Notes under the pieces: generated by a model
Databases searched by the model: none
Told to the model about the DNA's origin: nothing
Seen by the model: the letters and a program-made list of their open reading frames with translations, nothing else
DNA from: Candidatus Humimonas hydrogenitrophica
Lineage (GTDB): Bacteria; Gemmatimonadota; Gemmatimonadetes; Palauibacterales; Palauibacteraceae
Assembly: GCA_947581615.1 (NCBI GenBank)
Contig: CANPVD010000116.1
Location: 1 to 64,000, forward strand
Direction of reading: 5' to 3'
Length of the DNA: 64,000 bases
In this document: positions 36,137 to 44,755 of the stretch, piece after piece
Position numbering within the stretch: the stretch's first letter is position 1
Layout: each line of letters starts with the position of its first letter
Program-made: the position numbers and the translations under genes

Positions 36137-37743
36137 CGGGATGCCTGTCCGGTCCAGCGCCAGTCCGGCAGCGTGAACAGCTCGCCCCTCGCATCCATGT
36201 GCACACCCTCCAGGTCGCGGCTCACTCCGGCCAGCTCATCGTTCCAGAACAGGAAGGTGAACGGCTGATCCCGCCGCAGGATCTCTTCGAACACGGCCCA
36301 GGTTCGCCGCGCCCGCTCGGGATCGCTCGTCCGCGTCCCCACCTCCATCAGGCTGTCGGCGACGGGGTTGGAGTAGGAGCTCCGGTTGGCGCTTCCGGGC
36401 GTGTTCGCCGCGCGCGTCGAGAACAGGGGCCGCGGGTCAACCCTGAAGTTGTCCAGCACCCAGTTCGTCAGCACGGCCTCGAAGTTCCGCGCGCGGTGCC
36501 GGCTCAGCACCGTCTGCCACTCCAGGAGCTCCGGGTCGACCTCGATCCCCACCTTTCCGAGCTGGGCCTGGATCATCTGGACGAGGTCCGGGAAGGTGGC
36601 GTTGGCCTGGCTGGCCAGAAGTCGGAATCGGAACGGGACGCCGTGCCGGTCCAGGATGCCGTCTCCGTCCGTGTCCCGCCAGCCGGCGCGGGCCAGCAGG
36701 GCCCGGGCCGAGTCCGGGTCGTAGGGGAGCGGCTGCAGGTGGGGAGCGTACGGATGCCACGGCGGGATGGGACCCACCGCCGGCCGTCCGTGCCCATACA
36801 GTGTGGCCTGCAGGAGGGCGTTACGGTCGATCGCCATGGTGAGAGCCCGCCGCACCGAGGGGTCCCGGAAAAGGGAGTCACGGGTGTTCCACCCGATGTA
36901 GGTGAACTGGCGCCAGGGAAAGTCGGCCAGGCGGGCCCGTTTCGACCCCTCCAGCCGCGGCGCCTCCTGCGGCTCCAGGGGCCCGTCGACCTGCAGGTCC
37001 CCCCGCAGGAGCTCCTGCAGGCGCGTGGTCGCCTCCGGCAGGATCCGATAGGAGACGCGCCCGATCGCCGCCGGACCGCCGAGCGCCGCGGGGAAGGAGT
37101 CCACGGCCTCGAGGAGGATCTCCTGTCCCGCCTCCCAGCGCACCACCCGGTACGGTCCGCTTCCCACCGGTCGCCGGCCGAAGGGAGCATCGGCCAGGTG
37201 CGCGGGGTCGATCCCCTCGAGCAGGTGCTTCGGCACAGGCGGCCACGCGAAGTCCTGCAGGGGCTCGGCGTGCGGCTCGGAGAACCGGAAGCGGATGCGG
37301 TGCGGGCCCAGGACCTCGGCGCTGTCCACGTCGGTGAGGTAGGCCGCCGCCAGCGGCGAGGCCGTGGCCGGGTCCTTGGCCAGGTCGAAGGTGAACTTCA
37401 CGTCCTCCGCGGTCACCGGCTTCCCGTCCTGCCAGCGCACGTCGCTCCTCAGCTCGAACACGACGTCGGAGTCCGACAGCGTCCAGGAGCGGGCCAGCCA
37501 CGGCCGCACCCGGTAGGCCGTGTCGTACGTGACCAGGGGCGTGTACAGGAGGGGGTACATCAGGTCGTTGGCGTTCTGGTCGGTGCTGACCACCGGGTCC
37601 AGCGTCTGGAGATCCTCGGCATAGCCGAGCACCAGGGTGCGGCTGCCGGCCTGTCCGGCACCACCCCCCCCGCACGCCCCGACCACGACGAGCGCCGCGG
37701 CCACCACGGGCACGATCCGCCTCCCCGAAGCTCTCCTCAGCAC
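36133..37743 (-). CDS. Peptide-binding lipoprotein of ABC transporter (SBP family 5), copy 1
   Basis: A 536-residue binding protein for the same importer. Lipoprotein signal: basic MLRRASGRR, hydrophobic IVPVVAAALVVV, lipobox GAC. SBP_bac_5 core: LQTLDPVVSTDQNANDLMY, LARSWTLSDSDVVFELRSD, VRWQDGKPVTAEDVKFTFD and WRDTDGDGILDRHGVPFRFR. GTG start, 19 bp after the lipoate-ligase-like gene, so it is likely read from the gcv promoter unless a local promoter exists. Two non-identical binding proteins may widen the peptide range of one transporter. Confidence 0.94.
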   Translation of the reverse strand: MLRRASGRRIVPVVAAALVVVGACGGGGAGQAGSRTLVLGYAEDLQTLDPVVSTDQNANDLMYPLLYTPLVTYDTAYRVRPWLARSWTLSDSDVVFELRSDVRWQDGKPVTAEDVKFTFDLAKDPATASPLAAAYLTDVDSAEVLGPHRIRFRFSEPHAEPLQDFAWPPVPKHLLEGIDPAHLADAPFGRRPVGSGPYRVVRWEAGQEILLEAVDSFPAALGGPAAIGRVSYRILPEATTRLQELLRGDLQVDGPLEPQEAPRLEGSKRARLADFPWRQFTYIGWNTRDSLFRDPSVRRALTMAIDRNALLQATLYGHGRPAVGPIPPWHPYAPHLQPLPYDPDSARALLARAGWRDTDGDGILDRHGVPFRFRLLASQANATFPDLVQMIQAQLGKVGIEVDPELLEWQTVLSRHRARNFEAVLTNWVLDNFRVDPRPLFSTRAANTPGSANRSSYSNPVADSLMEVGTRTSDPERARRTWAVFEEILRRDQPFTFLFWNDELAGVSRDLEGVHMDARGELFTLPDWRWTGQASR

Positions 37744-37762
37744 GCCGTCGAAGGTACGGCGC

Positions 37763-38602
37763 TCACCGCCTCCAGGTCCACGCCGGGTCCCGGTAGCGGG
37801 CCTCGAGCCGGTCGACGAGCCCGGGATCCGGCTCGTCGGGGGGAGCGTCCCGCACCTCTACGCCCAGCTCCTCGGAGAAACCGACCCGCAGGGCCGCGGC
37901 GAGCTCGGCCGGGTCGGGGACTCTGTCGAGCAGGTCGGCGAGAGCCGCAGCCCGCACGCCCGTCCCATCCCCGGAGCCGCGGCGGGCCCCGGTGCCGAGG
38001 CGGAGTCGCTCGGCCGTGTCCTGGTCATCGTGCAGCAGCAGGGAGCCGTGCTGGAGGAGGGCCCCGCCGTCCCGCCACTGCGCGCTGCCGACCAGTTTGC
38101 GGCCCGCCGCCGTGATCTCGCCGGGAAGAGGGTCACGGAAGCAGGCCCTCGTGGTGGGCGCCGGACTCCGCTCCCCGGAGCGCCTGCCCGCCTCCGCCAC
38201 CGGGGCCCCGAGCGACGCGAGCCCGCGCAGCAGCGCCCGGTTGATGCGCAGGTAGCTGGCCCGCAGGCCACCCCACAGGCCGGCGGGCGCCGTCACGGAG
38301 TAGGTGAGCTCCCGGTGATGGAAGACCGCGCGCCCGCCCGTCGGCCGGCGGACGACCTCGATGCCGCGGGCGCGCGCCGCCTCGAGATCGTAGCGGTCAC
38401 GTGCCCGCTGGTTCCTCCCGAAGGAGAGGCAGGGTGGGTCCCACCGGTACAGCCGCAGGGTGACCCGCCCGTGACGGGCCCCCACCATCAGCGCCTCGTC
38501 GACCGCCATGTTGCGAGCGCCGGGCGCGGGTGGATCGAGACGGAAGTGGAGGGGCCCGGCGAACACCGGACCGACTATCGGCCCGCCTCCGGGAAGGTCC
38601 AT
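37763..38602 (-). CDS. Lipoate-protein ligase A family (LplA/LipM-like)
   Basis: A 279-residue cofactor transferase of the biotin/lipoate ligase fold. Key marks are MAVDEALMVGARHGRVTLRLY, RRPTGGRAVFHHRELTYSV (lipoate/octanoate pocket) and the catalytic-lysine segment GRKLVGSAQWRDGGALLQHGSLLL. It either attaches free lipoate using ATP or moves octanoyl groups (LipM). Its place between gcvPB and the transporter, in the same run as gcvH, suggests GcvH is its target; that is inference from context. Start ATG lies inside the end of gcvPB (28-bp overlap). Confidence 0.88.
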   Translation of the reverse strand: MDLPGGGPIVGPVFAGPLHFRLDPPAPGARNMAVDEALMVGARHGRVTLRLYRWDPPCLSFGRNQRARDRYDLEAARARGIEVVRRPTGGRAVFHHRELTYSVTAPAGLWGGLRASYLRINRALLRGLASLGAPVAEAGRRSGERSPAPTTRACFRDPLPGEITAAGRKLVGSAQWRDGGALLQHGSLLLHDDQDTAERLRLGTGARRGSGDGTGVRAAALADLLDRVPDPAELAAALRVGFSEELGVEVRDAPPDEPDPGLVDRLEARYRDPAWTWRR

Positions 38603-40068
38603 CGGACATCCAGGTCCCGCCCGGCCCGGCCCTCGTCCAGGCGCCGCACCGGCGTCGTGTGGGGGGCCGAACGCACCAGGTCCGGATCCTCCTCGGCCTC
38701 CCGCGCGATCGAGTGGAGCGCGTCCACGTATCGGTCCAGCTCCTCCTTCGTCTCCGTCTCGGTGGGCTCGGTCATGAGAGCCTCTGGAACGGTGAGCGGG
38801 AAGTAGATGGTCGGCGCGTGGAATCCATAGTCCAACAGCCGCTTGGCCACGTCCGAGGTCCGGACGCCGAACCGCTTCTTGAGCTCCTCCCCCGTGAACA
38901 CCGACTCGTGCATCCCGCGCCCGTACGGCAGAGGATAGCTGTCGGAGAGGAGCGCGCTCAGGTAGGCGTTGTTGAGCACGGCCGCCTCGGCCGTCTCACG
39001 CACTCCGCCCGAACCGAGCATCCGGATGTAGGTATAGGCGCGCACCATCACGCCGAAGTTGCCATAGAAGCCGTGGATCTTCCCGATCGACTCGGGCCTG
39101 TCCCACTCCAGCACGTACTCGCCGTCCAGCGCCTCGATGTGCGGGACGGGGAGGAAGCGGGCCAGCGGCTCCTTCACCGCCACGGGCCCGGCGCCCGGTC
39201 CACCGCCACCGTGCGGGGTGCTGAAGGTCTTGTGCAGGTTGAAGTGGACGATGTCGTACCCCATGTCTCCGGGGCGGACCACCCCCATCAGGGCGTTGAG
39301 ATTGGCGCCGTCCATGTACATGAGCCCGCCGGCCCCGTGCACCAGGCGGCTGATCTCCTCGATCCTGGACTCGAACACGCCGAGCGTGTTCGGGTTGGTG
39401 AGCATCATTCCGGCGAGGTCGTCGCCGAGTGCTCGGCGGACGGCCTCGGGGTCGACCCGGCCCCCCTCGTCCGAGGGGAGCTCCACGCAGTCGAAGCCGG
39501 CCAGGGCCACCGTGGCGGGATTCGTCCCGTGCGCCGAGTCGGGAATGAGGACCCGCTTGCGCCGCGTGTCCCCGCGAGCGCGGTGGTAGGCGCGCATCAG
39601 AAGCACGCCCGTCATCTCGCCCTGGGCGCCGGCGGCGGGCTGCAGGCTCACCGCGTCCATGCCGGCCACCTCGCGCAGCATGCCCGCGAGCTCGTGCATG
39701 AGCGCCAGCGCTCCCTGCGCCGCCTCGTGCGGCGTGAAGGGGTGGAGCTCGGCGAAACCTGGAAGTCGGGCCGTCTGCTCGTTCACCTTCGGGTTGTACT
39801 TCATGGTGCAGGAGCCCAGCGGGTACAGGGCCCGGTCCACGTGATGGTTCTTGAGCGAGAGCTCCGTGTAGTGCCGCACCACGACGTGCTCGGGAACCTC
39901 GGGAAGGCGCGGCGGCTCACGCCGGCGGTGCGCCTCGGGCAGCAGCGCCTCGTCCGCGCGGACGGGGACGTCCGGCCCCGGGATCGACGTTCCGCGCCGA
40001 CCCGGCCGGGAGCGCTCGAAGATCGTGGGCGTCCACTCGCCCTGGAACGGGAAGGGGGGGCGTGCCAT
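38575..40068 (-). CDS. gcvPB: Glycine dehydrogenase (decarboxylating) subunit 2, P-protein beta half
   Basis: Half of the two-subunit P-protein, which decarboxylates glycine and passes aminomethyl to lipoyl-GcvH. The 497-residue product has PLGSCTMKYNPKVNE (subunit signature), HGTNPATVALAGF, LTNPNTLGVFE, and the PLP-lysine segment FNLHKTFSTPHGGGGPG (Lys near residue 276). Start ATG overlaps the preceding hydrolase stop by one base (TGATG). The partner subunit is encoded just upstream. Confidence 0.97.
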   Translation of the reverse strand: MARPPFPFQGEWTPTIFERSRPGRRGTSIPGPDVPVRADEALLPEAHRRREPPRLPEVPEHVVVRHYTELSLKNHHVDRALYPLGSCTMKYNPKVNEQTARLPGFAELHPFTPHEAAQGALALMHELAGMLREVAGMDAVSLQPAAGAQGEMTGVLLMRAYHRARGDTRRKRVLIPDSAHGTNPATVALAGFDCVELPSDEGGRVDPEAVRRALGDDLAGMMLTNPNTLGVFESRIEEISRLVHGAGGLMYMDGANLNALMGVVRPGDMGYDIVHFNLHKTFSTPHGGGGPGAGPVAVKEPLARFLPVPHIEALDGEYVLEWDRPESIGKIHGFYGNFGVMVRAYTYIRMLGSGGVRETAEAAVLNNAYLSALLSDSYPLPYGRGMHESVFTGEELKKRFGVRTSDVAKRLLDYGFHAPTIYFPLTVPEALMTEPTETETKEELDRYVDALHSIAREAEEDPDLVRSAPHTTPVRRLDEGRAGRDLDVRWTFPEAGR

Positions 40069-40760
40069 CAGAACTCGTAGCTCTCGCCTGGGGAGAGGAT
40101 CACGACCTCGGCCAGGTCGCCCACGGCCTCCCGGAAGGCCTCGGGGTCCTGCTCGATGACCTCGAAGGTGTCGTAGTGGATCGGGATCACCACCCCGGGC
40201 CGGATCATGTCCACGGCCCGGACGGCGTCCGACGGTCCCATGGTGAAGTTGTCCCCGATCGGGAGCAGGGCCACGTCCACGCGGTCGCGCAGGAGCTCGA
40301 ACTCCCGGGTGAGCGAGGTGTCGCCGGCGTGGTAGACGCTCGTCCCGTCCAGCTGCATGAGGAGTCCGGCCGGGAAGGTCGTGTACCCACCGCCGTGCTC
40401 GCCCGCGACCTGGCCGCCGTGGAAGGCCGGGGTGAGCTGCACCCGGCCGAACGGGAACTGGAACCCGCCCCCGATGTGCAGGGGGTGGGCGTTCTCGACG
40501 CCCTCCTCGTTCTGGGCGTAGGACACCAGCTCGAAGGTGGCGATCAGGGTCGCCCCGCTGCGGCGCAGGATCTCGTACGCATCGCCCGTGTGGTCGAAGT
40601 GGCCGTGCGTGAGCAGCACGTAGTCCAGGTCGTCGTAGAACCCCTCGGGTCCCACGTCCGCGAGCGGGTTGTCGGTGAGCCACGGATCGATGAGCAGGCG
40701 CGTCCCGTCCGCCGTGCGGATCTCCGTGCACGCGTGCCCGTGGAATGTCAGCTGCCCCAT
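40068..40760 (-). CDS. UPF0173-type metal-dependent hydrolase (metallo-beta-lactamase fold)
   Basis: A 230-residue MBL-fold protein. Seen: LTFHGHACTEIRTADGTRLLIDPW, the zinc motif LTHGHFDHTGDA, VYHAGDTSLTREFELL and the C-terminal VIPIHYDTFEVIEQDPEAF, all typical of the UPF0173/YtkL group whose biochemical role is not settled. It sits between the two P-protein genes (34 bp after gcvPA, 1-bp overlap with gcvPB). A link to glycine metabolism is possible only by position. Confidence 0.93.
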   Translation of the reverse strand: MGQLTFHGHACTEIRTADGTRLLIDPWLTDNPLADVGPEGFYDDLDYVLLTHGHFDHTGDAYEILRRSGATLIATFELVSYAQNEEGVENAHPLHIGGGFQFPFGRVQLTPAFHGGQVAGEHGGGYTTFPAGLLMQLDGTSVYHAGDTSLTREFELLRDRVDVALLPIGDNFTMGPSDAVRAVDMIRPGVVIPIHYDTFEVIEQDPEAFREAVGDLAEVVILSPGESYEF

Positions 40761-40794
40761 GCTTCGCCCCTCTCCACTGCTTCGACGGGAGGCC

Positions 40795-42132
40795 TCATCC
40801 CGCCAGCACCTCGATGAGATCGTCGATCTCCGCCCGGTTCCGCTTCTCCGTGAACGCCAGGATCAGGCCGTCGGGAGCCCCCAGCTCGGGGAACCGCGAC
40901 AGGCTGATGCCCGCCAGGATCCCGCCGGCGATTCCCCGTCTCAGCACCTCGCGCGAGTCCTCTTCCGTTCGGACCGCGAACTCGCGCAGGTACGGGGAGT
41001 CGGGGTGGAGCGGCTCGACGCCCTCGAGCGCCTCGATGCGGTCGCGGGCGTACCTCGCGTTGCGGGCCGAGGTCTCGGCCACCCGCCGGAGGCCGTCCCT
41101 GCCCACGGTCGCCAGGTAGACGGTCGCCGCCAGAGCGTTGAGCCCCTGGTTCGTGCAGATGTTGCTGGTCGCCTTCTCGCGCCGAATCTGCTGCTCGCGC
41201 GTCTGGAGCGTGAGCACGTAGCCGCGGCGTCCCTCCTCGTCGACCGTGGCTCCCGCGATGCGGCCCGGCATCTTGCGGATGAGCTGGCGACGCGTCGCGA
41301 ACAGGCCGACCACCGGGCCGCCGAAGCTGGCCGCGTTTCCGAACGGCTGCCCCTCGCAGGTCACGATGTCGGCGCCTGCCTCTCCCGGGGAGCGCACCAC
41401 GGCCAGAGACATCGCATCGGCTACGGCCGTCACCAGGAGCGCACCCTTCTCGTGAGCGGTCTCCGCCAGGGACTCGAGATTCTCGAGGAGCCCGTAGAAA
41501 TTTGGATTCTGGACGATCACGCAGGCCGTGTCGTCGTCGATCGCGTCCGCCACGGTAGCTGGATCCAGGAGGCCGTCGGAGCCGGCCGCGACCACGTCGA
41601 CGGCGCGGGCGGTGCCCTCGCAGTAGGTCTCGACGACCTTCCTGTAGTGCGGATGGAGCGAGCCGGCCAGCAGGATCCTGCCGCGCCGCTTCACCGAGAG
41701 CGCCATGAGCGCCGCCTCACCGGTGGCCGTCGCGCCGTCGTACATCGAGGCGTTGGCCACCTCCATGCCGGTCAGCTCGCACACCATGGTCTGGAACTCG
41801 TAGATCACCTGCAGGGTGCCCTGTGAGACCTCGGGCTGATACGGCGTGTAGGCCGTGTAGAACTCGCTGCGCCTCAGGATGTGGTCGACGGCCGCCGGGA
41901 CGTGGTGGTCGTAGATCCCGCCGCCGGCGAAGCTGACCAGGGACGGATTGCCCTCGGAGAGCTCGCGGAGGCGACGGACCGCCTCCCACTCGGACAGGGG
42001 CGCGGGGAGGTCCAGGGGCTCGTCGAGCACGAGACCGGCGGGCACGTCCCGGAACAACTCCGGGACATCCGAAGCGCCGATCCGTCGCAACATCTCGCGT
42101 CGGTCGGCATCGCTGTGCGGTACGAAGGTCAT
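40795..42132 (-). CDS. gcvPA: Glycine dehydrogenase (decarboxylating) subunit 1, P-protein alpha half
   Basis: Partner of GcvPB in the glycine cleavage P-protein. The 445-residue protein begins FVPHSDADRREMLRRIG, the usual GcvPA start, and contains SFAGGGIYDHHVPAAVDHIL, FYTAYTPYQPEVSQGTLQ, EFQTMVCELTGMEVANASMYDGA and the C-terminal EKRNRAEIDDLIEVL. The alpha half lacks the PLP lysine by nature. It follows gcvH by 13 bp in the gcv run. Confidence 0.97.
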   Translation of the reverse strand: MTFVPHSDADRREMLRRIGASDVPELFRDVPAGLVLDEPLDLPAPLSEWEAVRRLRELSEGNPSLVSFAGGGIYDHHVPAAVDHILRRSEFYTAYTPYQPEVSQGTLQVIYEFQTMVCELTGMEVANASMYDGATATGEAALMALSVKRRGRILLAGSLHPHYRKVVETYCEGTARAVDVVAAGSDGLLDPATVADAIDDDTACVIVQNPNFYGLLENLESLAETAHEKGALLVTAVADAMSLAVVRSPGEAGADIVTCEGQPFGNAASFGGPVVGLFATRRQLIRKMPGRIAGATVDEEGRRGYVLTLQTREQQIRREKATSNICTNQGLNALAATVYLATVGRDGLRRVAETSARNARYARDRIEALEGVEPLHPDSPYLREFAVRTEEDSREVLRRGIAGGILAGISLSRFPELGAPDGLILAFTEKRNRAEIDDLIEVLAG

Positions 42133-42145
42133 GGGGGCGGGAAGC

Positions 42146-42538
42146 TCAGCCTTCGTCGAGATGGGCGCGGTAGGCCTCGGCCGTCAGAAGCCCTTGCACA
42201 TCGGACGGATCGGAGACCTTCAGGCGGATCATCCAGCCTTCGCCGTACGGGTCGCTGTTCACGAGCGCCGGATCGCCGTCCAGGGAGTCGTTGACCTCCA
42301 GGACCTCACCGGGCACCGGGCAGAACAGCTCGGACACGGCCTTGACGGCTTCGATGGTTCCGAACACCTCCATCTTGTCGAAGCTGTCGCCCGCGGAGGG
42401 AAGCTCGACGAACACGACATCTCCGAGCTCGCTCTGCGCATAGTCGGTGATGCCCACGTAGAACTCGTCGTCGCCGTCGGCGGCGCGCACGTACTCGTGC
42501 TCCTCGGTGTAATGCAGCCCCTCGGGAACTTCGGACAT
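42146..42538 (-). CDS. gcvH: Glycine cleavage system H protein
   Basis: Lipoyl carrier of the glycine cleavage system, moving the aminomethyl group between P, T and L proteins. The 130-residue protein shows YTEEHEYVRAADGDDEFYVG, GDVVFVELPSAGD and the lipoylation site GTIEAVKAVSELFCPV, with Lys66 as the acceptor. ATG follows GGAGACGG. It is the first gene of the gcv-lipoate ligase-opp run and has a near-consensus promoter 50 bp upstream. The short leader (about 47 nt) has no room for a glycine riboswitch. Confidence 0.97.
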   Translation of the reverse strand: MSEVPEGLHYTEEHEYVRAADGDDEFYVGITDYAQSELGDVVFVELPSAGDSFDKMEVFGTIEAVKAVSELFCPVPGEVLEVNDSLDGDPALVNSDPYGEGWMIRLKVSDPSDVQGLLTAEAYRAHLDEG

Positions 42539-42591
42539 TCCGTCTCCTCTCGTAGCTCCTGCGGCCCGGGCCGGCCGTGATCGAGGCGCCT

Positions 42592-42621
42592 ACGATACCC
42601 GGCCCCCGGATGGGACGTCAA
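42592..42621 (-). promoter_or_regulatory. Sigma-70 promoter of the gcv run
   Basis: Minus strand TTGACG, 18 bp, TATCGT, with predicted start about 47 nt before gcvH. It may drive gcvH through oppF, since no gap on the way exceeds 35 bp. Confidence 0.65.
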
Positions 42622-42651
42622 CCGTGCCGACTGCAACGTCCGTTCCCGCCA

Positions 42652-42673
42652 CCCGGCCGGCGCCGCGGCCGGG
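42652..42673 (-). terminator. Hairpin after corA
   Basis: Seven-base stem CCCGGCC/GGCCGGG around an 8-nt loop, 16 bp beyond the corA stop. It lacks a T-run. Confidence 0.4.
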
Positions 42674-42688
42674 CTCGCGGAGAGCGCC

Positions 42689-43756
42689 CTACAGCCAGCC
42701 CTTGCGCCTGAAGTACGCCAGAAGACCGAGCCCGATCACCAGCATGAGGACCAGCACCGCCGGGTACGCCCAGGGCAGGGCCAGCTCCGGCATGTGCTGG
42801 AAGTTCATACCGTACACGCCGGCGACGAAGGTGAGCGGGATGAAGATGGAGGCCATGATGGTGAGCACCTTCATGATCTCGTTCATGCGGTTGCTGACGC
42901 TGGACAGGTAGGTGTCCAGGAGGCCCGAGACGATATCGCGCAGCGTCTCGCCGGTGTCGAGCACCTGGATGGTGTGGTCGTAGATGTCCCGGACGTAGAT
43001 CCTGACCGGCGCCGTGACGAGCGACGTCCCCTCCCGTCCCAGCGACGAGACGACCTCGCGCAGCGGCCAGGTGGCCTTGCGCAGCAGGAGCATCTCGCGC
43101 TTGACCCGGTGGATCTCCTCCATCGTCGAGGGCACCGGCTCGGTCACGACCTCGTCCTCGAGCTCCTCGATCCACTCCCCCACACCCTCCAGGACCGCGA
43201 AGTAGTGGTCCACGACCGCGTCCATGAGCGAGTAGGCCAGGTAGTCGGGTCCCATGGTGCGGATGCGACCCTTGCCCGTCCGGATCCGCTCGCGCACGGA
43301 GCCGAAGATGTCGCCGGGTCGCTCCTGGAAGGAGATCACGAACCGGGGGCCCAGAATGAGACTGACCTGCTCGTCCTCGACCCGGTGGCTCTCCTCCGAG
43401 AACGTGATCATCTTCATCACCATGAACAGGTAGTCCTGGAAGTCCTCGAGCTTGGGCCGCTGCTCGGTGTTGACCAGGTCCTCGAGCACCAGGGGATGCA
43501 GCCCGAATTCCGACCCCAGCCTCGCGATCAGCTCCATGTCCTGCAGGCCCACGACATCCAGCCAGGTGACCGTGGGCGAATCCCGAAACGGCAGACACTC
43601 CTCCACCGACGCGATCTCGAGCTCCTCGAGGCGCTGCGCGTCGTAGTCCATGACCGTGAGCTGGACGCGCTCGAGCGTCGGAACCTCGACCGGCACCAGA
43701 GAGCCCGGCGGCAGGCCCAGCTTGTGCCCTCTGCGGGTGATGAACCGGGGTGCCAT
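42689..43756 (-). CDS. corA: CorA-type magnesium/cobalt transporter
   Basis: A 355-residue divalent cation channel of the inner membrane. The large N-terminal cytosolic domain (WLDVVGLQDMELIARLGSEFGLHPLVLEDL) is followed by the long helix and two C-terminal membrane segments (IFIPLTFVAGVYGMNF and YPAVLVLMLVIGLGLLAYF) joined by the selectivity signature YGMNF plus MPEL. Ends in a basic RRKGW tail as usual. It is transcribed away from the TetR regulator gene. Confidence 0.96.
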   Translation of the reverse strand: MAPRFITRRGHKLGLPPGSLVPVEVPTLERVQLTVMDYDAQRLEELEIASVEECLPFRDSPTVTWLDVVGLQDMELIARLGSEFGLHPLVLEDLVNTEQRPKLEDFQDYLFMVMKMITFSEESHRVEDEQVSLILGPRFVISFQERPGDIFGSVRERIRTGKGRIRTMGPDYLAYSLMDAVVDHYFAVLEGVGEWIEELEDEVVTEPVPSTMEEIHRVKREMLLLRKATWPLREVVSSLGREGTSLVTAPVRIYVRDIYDHTIQVLDTGETLRDIVSGLLDTYLSSVSNRMNEIMKVLTIMASIFIPLTFVAGVYGMNFQHMPELALPWAYPAVLVLMLVIGLGLLAYFRRKGWL

Positions 43757-43951
43757 GCGCGTTCCTCCCTGTCGCGGGGCGGGAGCCCCTCGCGGGGCGG
43801 TCGGCTCGCGGATCGCGGCCCTTTCCCGGGGGGCGGTGCTTCGCGCTCCAACCTACGGGGTGCGGAGCGGGGACGCAGGGCCGCGGCGGCCGAGGCCCTT
43901 GTGGCGCAGGGGCATGGGAGATCGTCATATTCAGGGGTTCGACAGGAATCC

Positions 43952-43975
43952 GTCCCTTCCGAATTCGTACGGGAC
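43952..43975. promoter_or_regulatory. Dyad-symmetric candidate operator before tetR-type gene
   Basis: A 24-bp imperfect palindrome, GTCCC-(4)-GAATTC-(4)-GGGAC, with 18 of 24 bases symmetric, ends 31 bp before the regulator's ATG. TetR-family proteins usually bind such sites next to their own gene; autoregulation is inferred. Confidence 0.45.
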
Positions 43976-44006
43976 CGATGGCCGCACGCCGGGGAGGGTG
44001 AACGCC

Positions 44007-44639
44007 ATGACCAACCGCGACCGGCTCGTGCAGGCTGCGGGAGACATGTTCTACCGTAACGGTTACGCCGCCACCTCGGTGGAGGACATCCTGGAACGGA
44101 CGGGCGTCGCCCGCAGCAACTTCTACTACTACTTCGGTGGTAAGCTGGACCTGGCCCGCGAGGTGTTCCGACGCTGGGTCGAGGACTTCGAGGACCACCT
44201 GCGCGGAGCGACGGCATCCGACGGCGACGCCGCCGAGAAGCTCCACGCCATCTTCCGCGAGGTGCGCGTGAGCTCTGCCGACGATGGGGCGGATGCACGC
44301 GACCGTCTGCCCTGCCCCATGGGCCCGTTGGTCCTGGAGCTCGCCCCGCACGACGAAGAGATCCGCTCCGTGGCCACCGAGTTCCTGGCTACGCTGCGGA
44401 GCGCGCTGAGGAAGGCGATCGCCGCGGGAGCCGGGCGAGGCGAGTTCGATCCCGGGATCGACCCGGAGGCGGCGGCCGCGGTGGCCCTCGCCACCCTGCA
44501 GGGGGCGCTGCTCCTGTGTCACACGCTGGGCCGTGCCCAGCCGCTCGGGAACGCCGAGTCGGCCCTCCTTGGACTCTTGATGCCCCGAAAGTTCGGCCCC
44601 CGGTCCGATCCGCTCCCGGGGGACGCCTCCAGCTTGTGA
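44007..44639 (+). CDS. TetR/AcrR family transcriptional regulator
   Basis: A 210-residue one-component repressor. N-terminal helix-turn-helix is complete: RDRLVQAAGDMFYRNGYAAT, SVEDILERTGVARSNFYYYF, GGKLDLAREVFRRW. The C-terminal ligand domain (about 60-200) includes LPCPMGPLVLELAPHDEEIR and AVALATLQGALLLCHTLGRAQ, as in the AcuR/LfrR-like subgroup. ATG at 44007 follows GGGGAGGGTG. No transporter or enzyme gene is beside it apart from divergent corA, so the target is unknown. Confidence 0.93.
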   Translation: MTNRDRLVQAAGDMFYRNGYAATSVEDILERTGVARSNFYYYFGGKLDLAREVFRRWVEDFEDHLRGATASDGDAAEKLHAIFREVRVSSADDGADARDRLPCPMGPLVLELAPHDEEIRSVATEFLATLRSALRKAIAAGAGRGEFDPGIDPEAAAAVALATLQGALLLCHTLGRAQPLGNAESALLGLLMPRKFGPRSDPLPGDASSL

Positions 44640-44662
44640 GCCGGCCCCCGCCCTTCTACGTT
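44634..44662 (+). promoter_or_regulatory. Possible promoter of the 44.7-45.0 kb structured unit
   Basis: TTGTGA, 17 bp, TACGTT; the -35 box overlaps the last codons of the tetR-type gene. Transcription would begin near 44669 and read through the strong ribosome site and the downstream hairpins. Confidence 0.3.
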
Positions 44663-44755
44663 CGGTGACGTCCGCGCGCCGCGTCGGGGTGTCGGCGGGG
44701 CGTGCTGGACACCGGAGTCGTGCCCGATCCGTCCCTTTCGAAAGGAGGTGATCCA

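Noticed and set aside
33707-36268. 853-codon plus-strand frame over opp genes
   Set aside because: Antisense of peptide transporter genes with identifiable membrane segments and lipobox on the minus strand.
42539-42585. Glycine riboswitch ahead of gcvH
   Set aside because: The predicted leader is about 47 nt, too short, and lacks the paired aptamer sequence.
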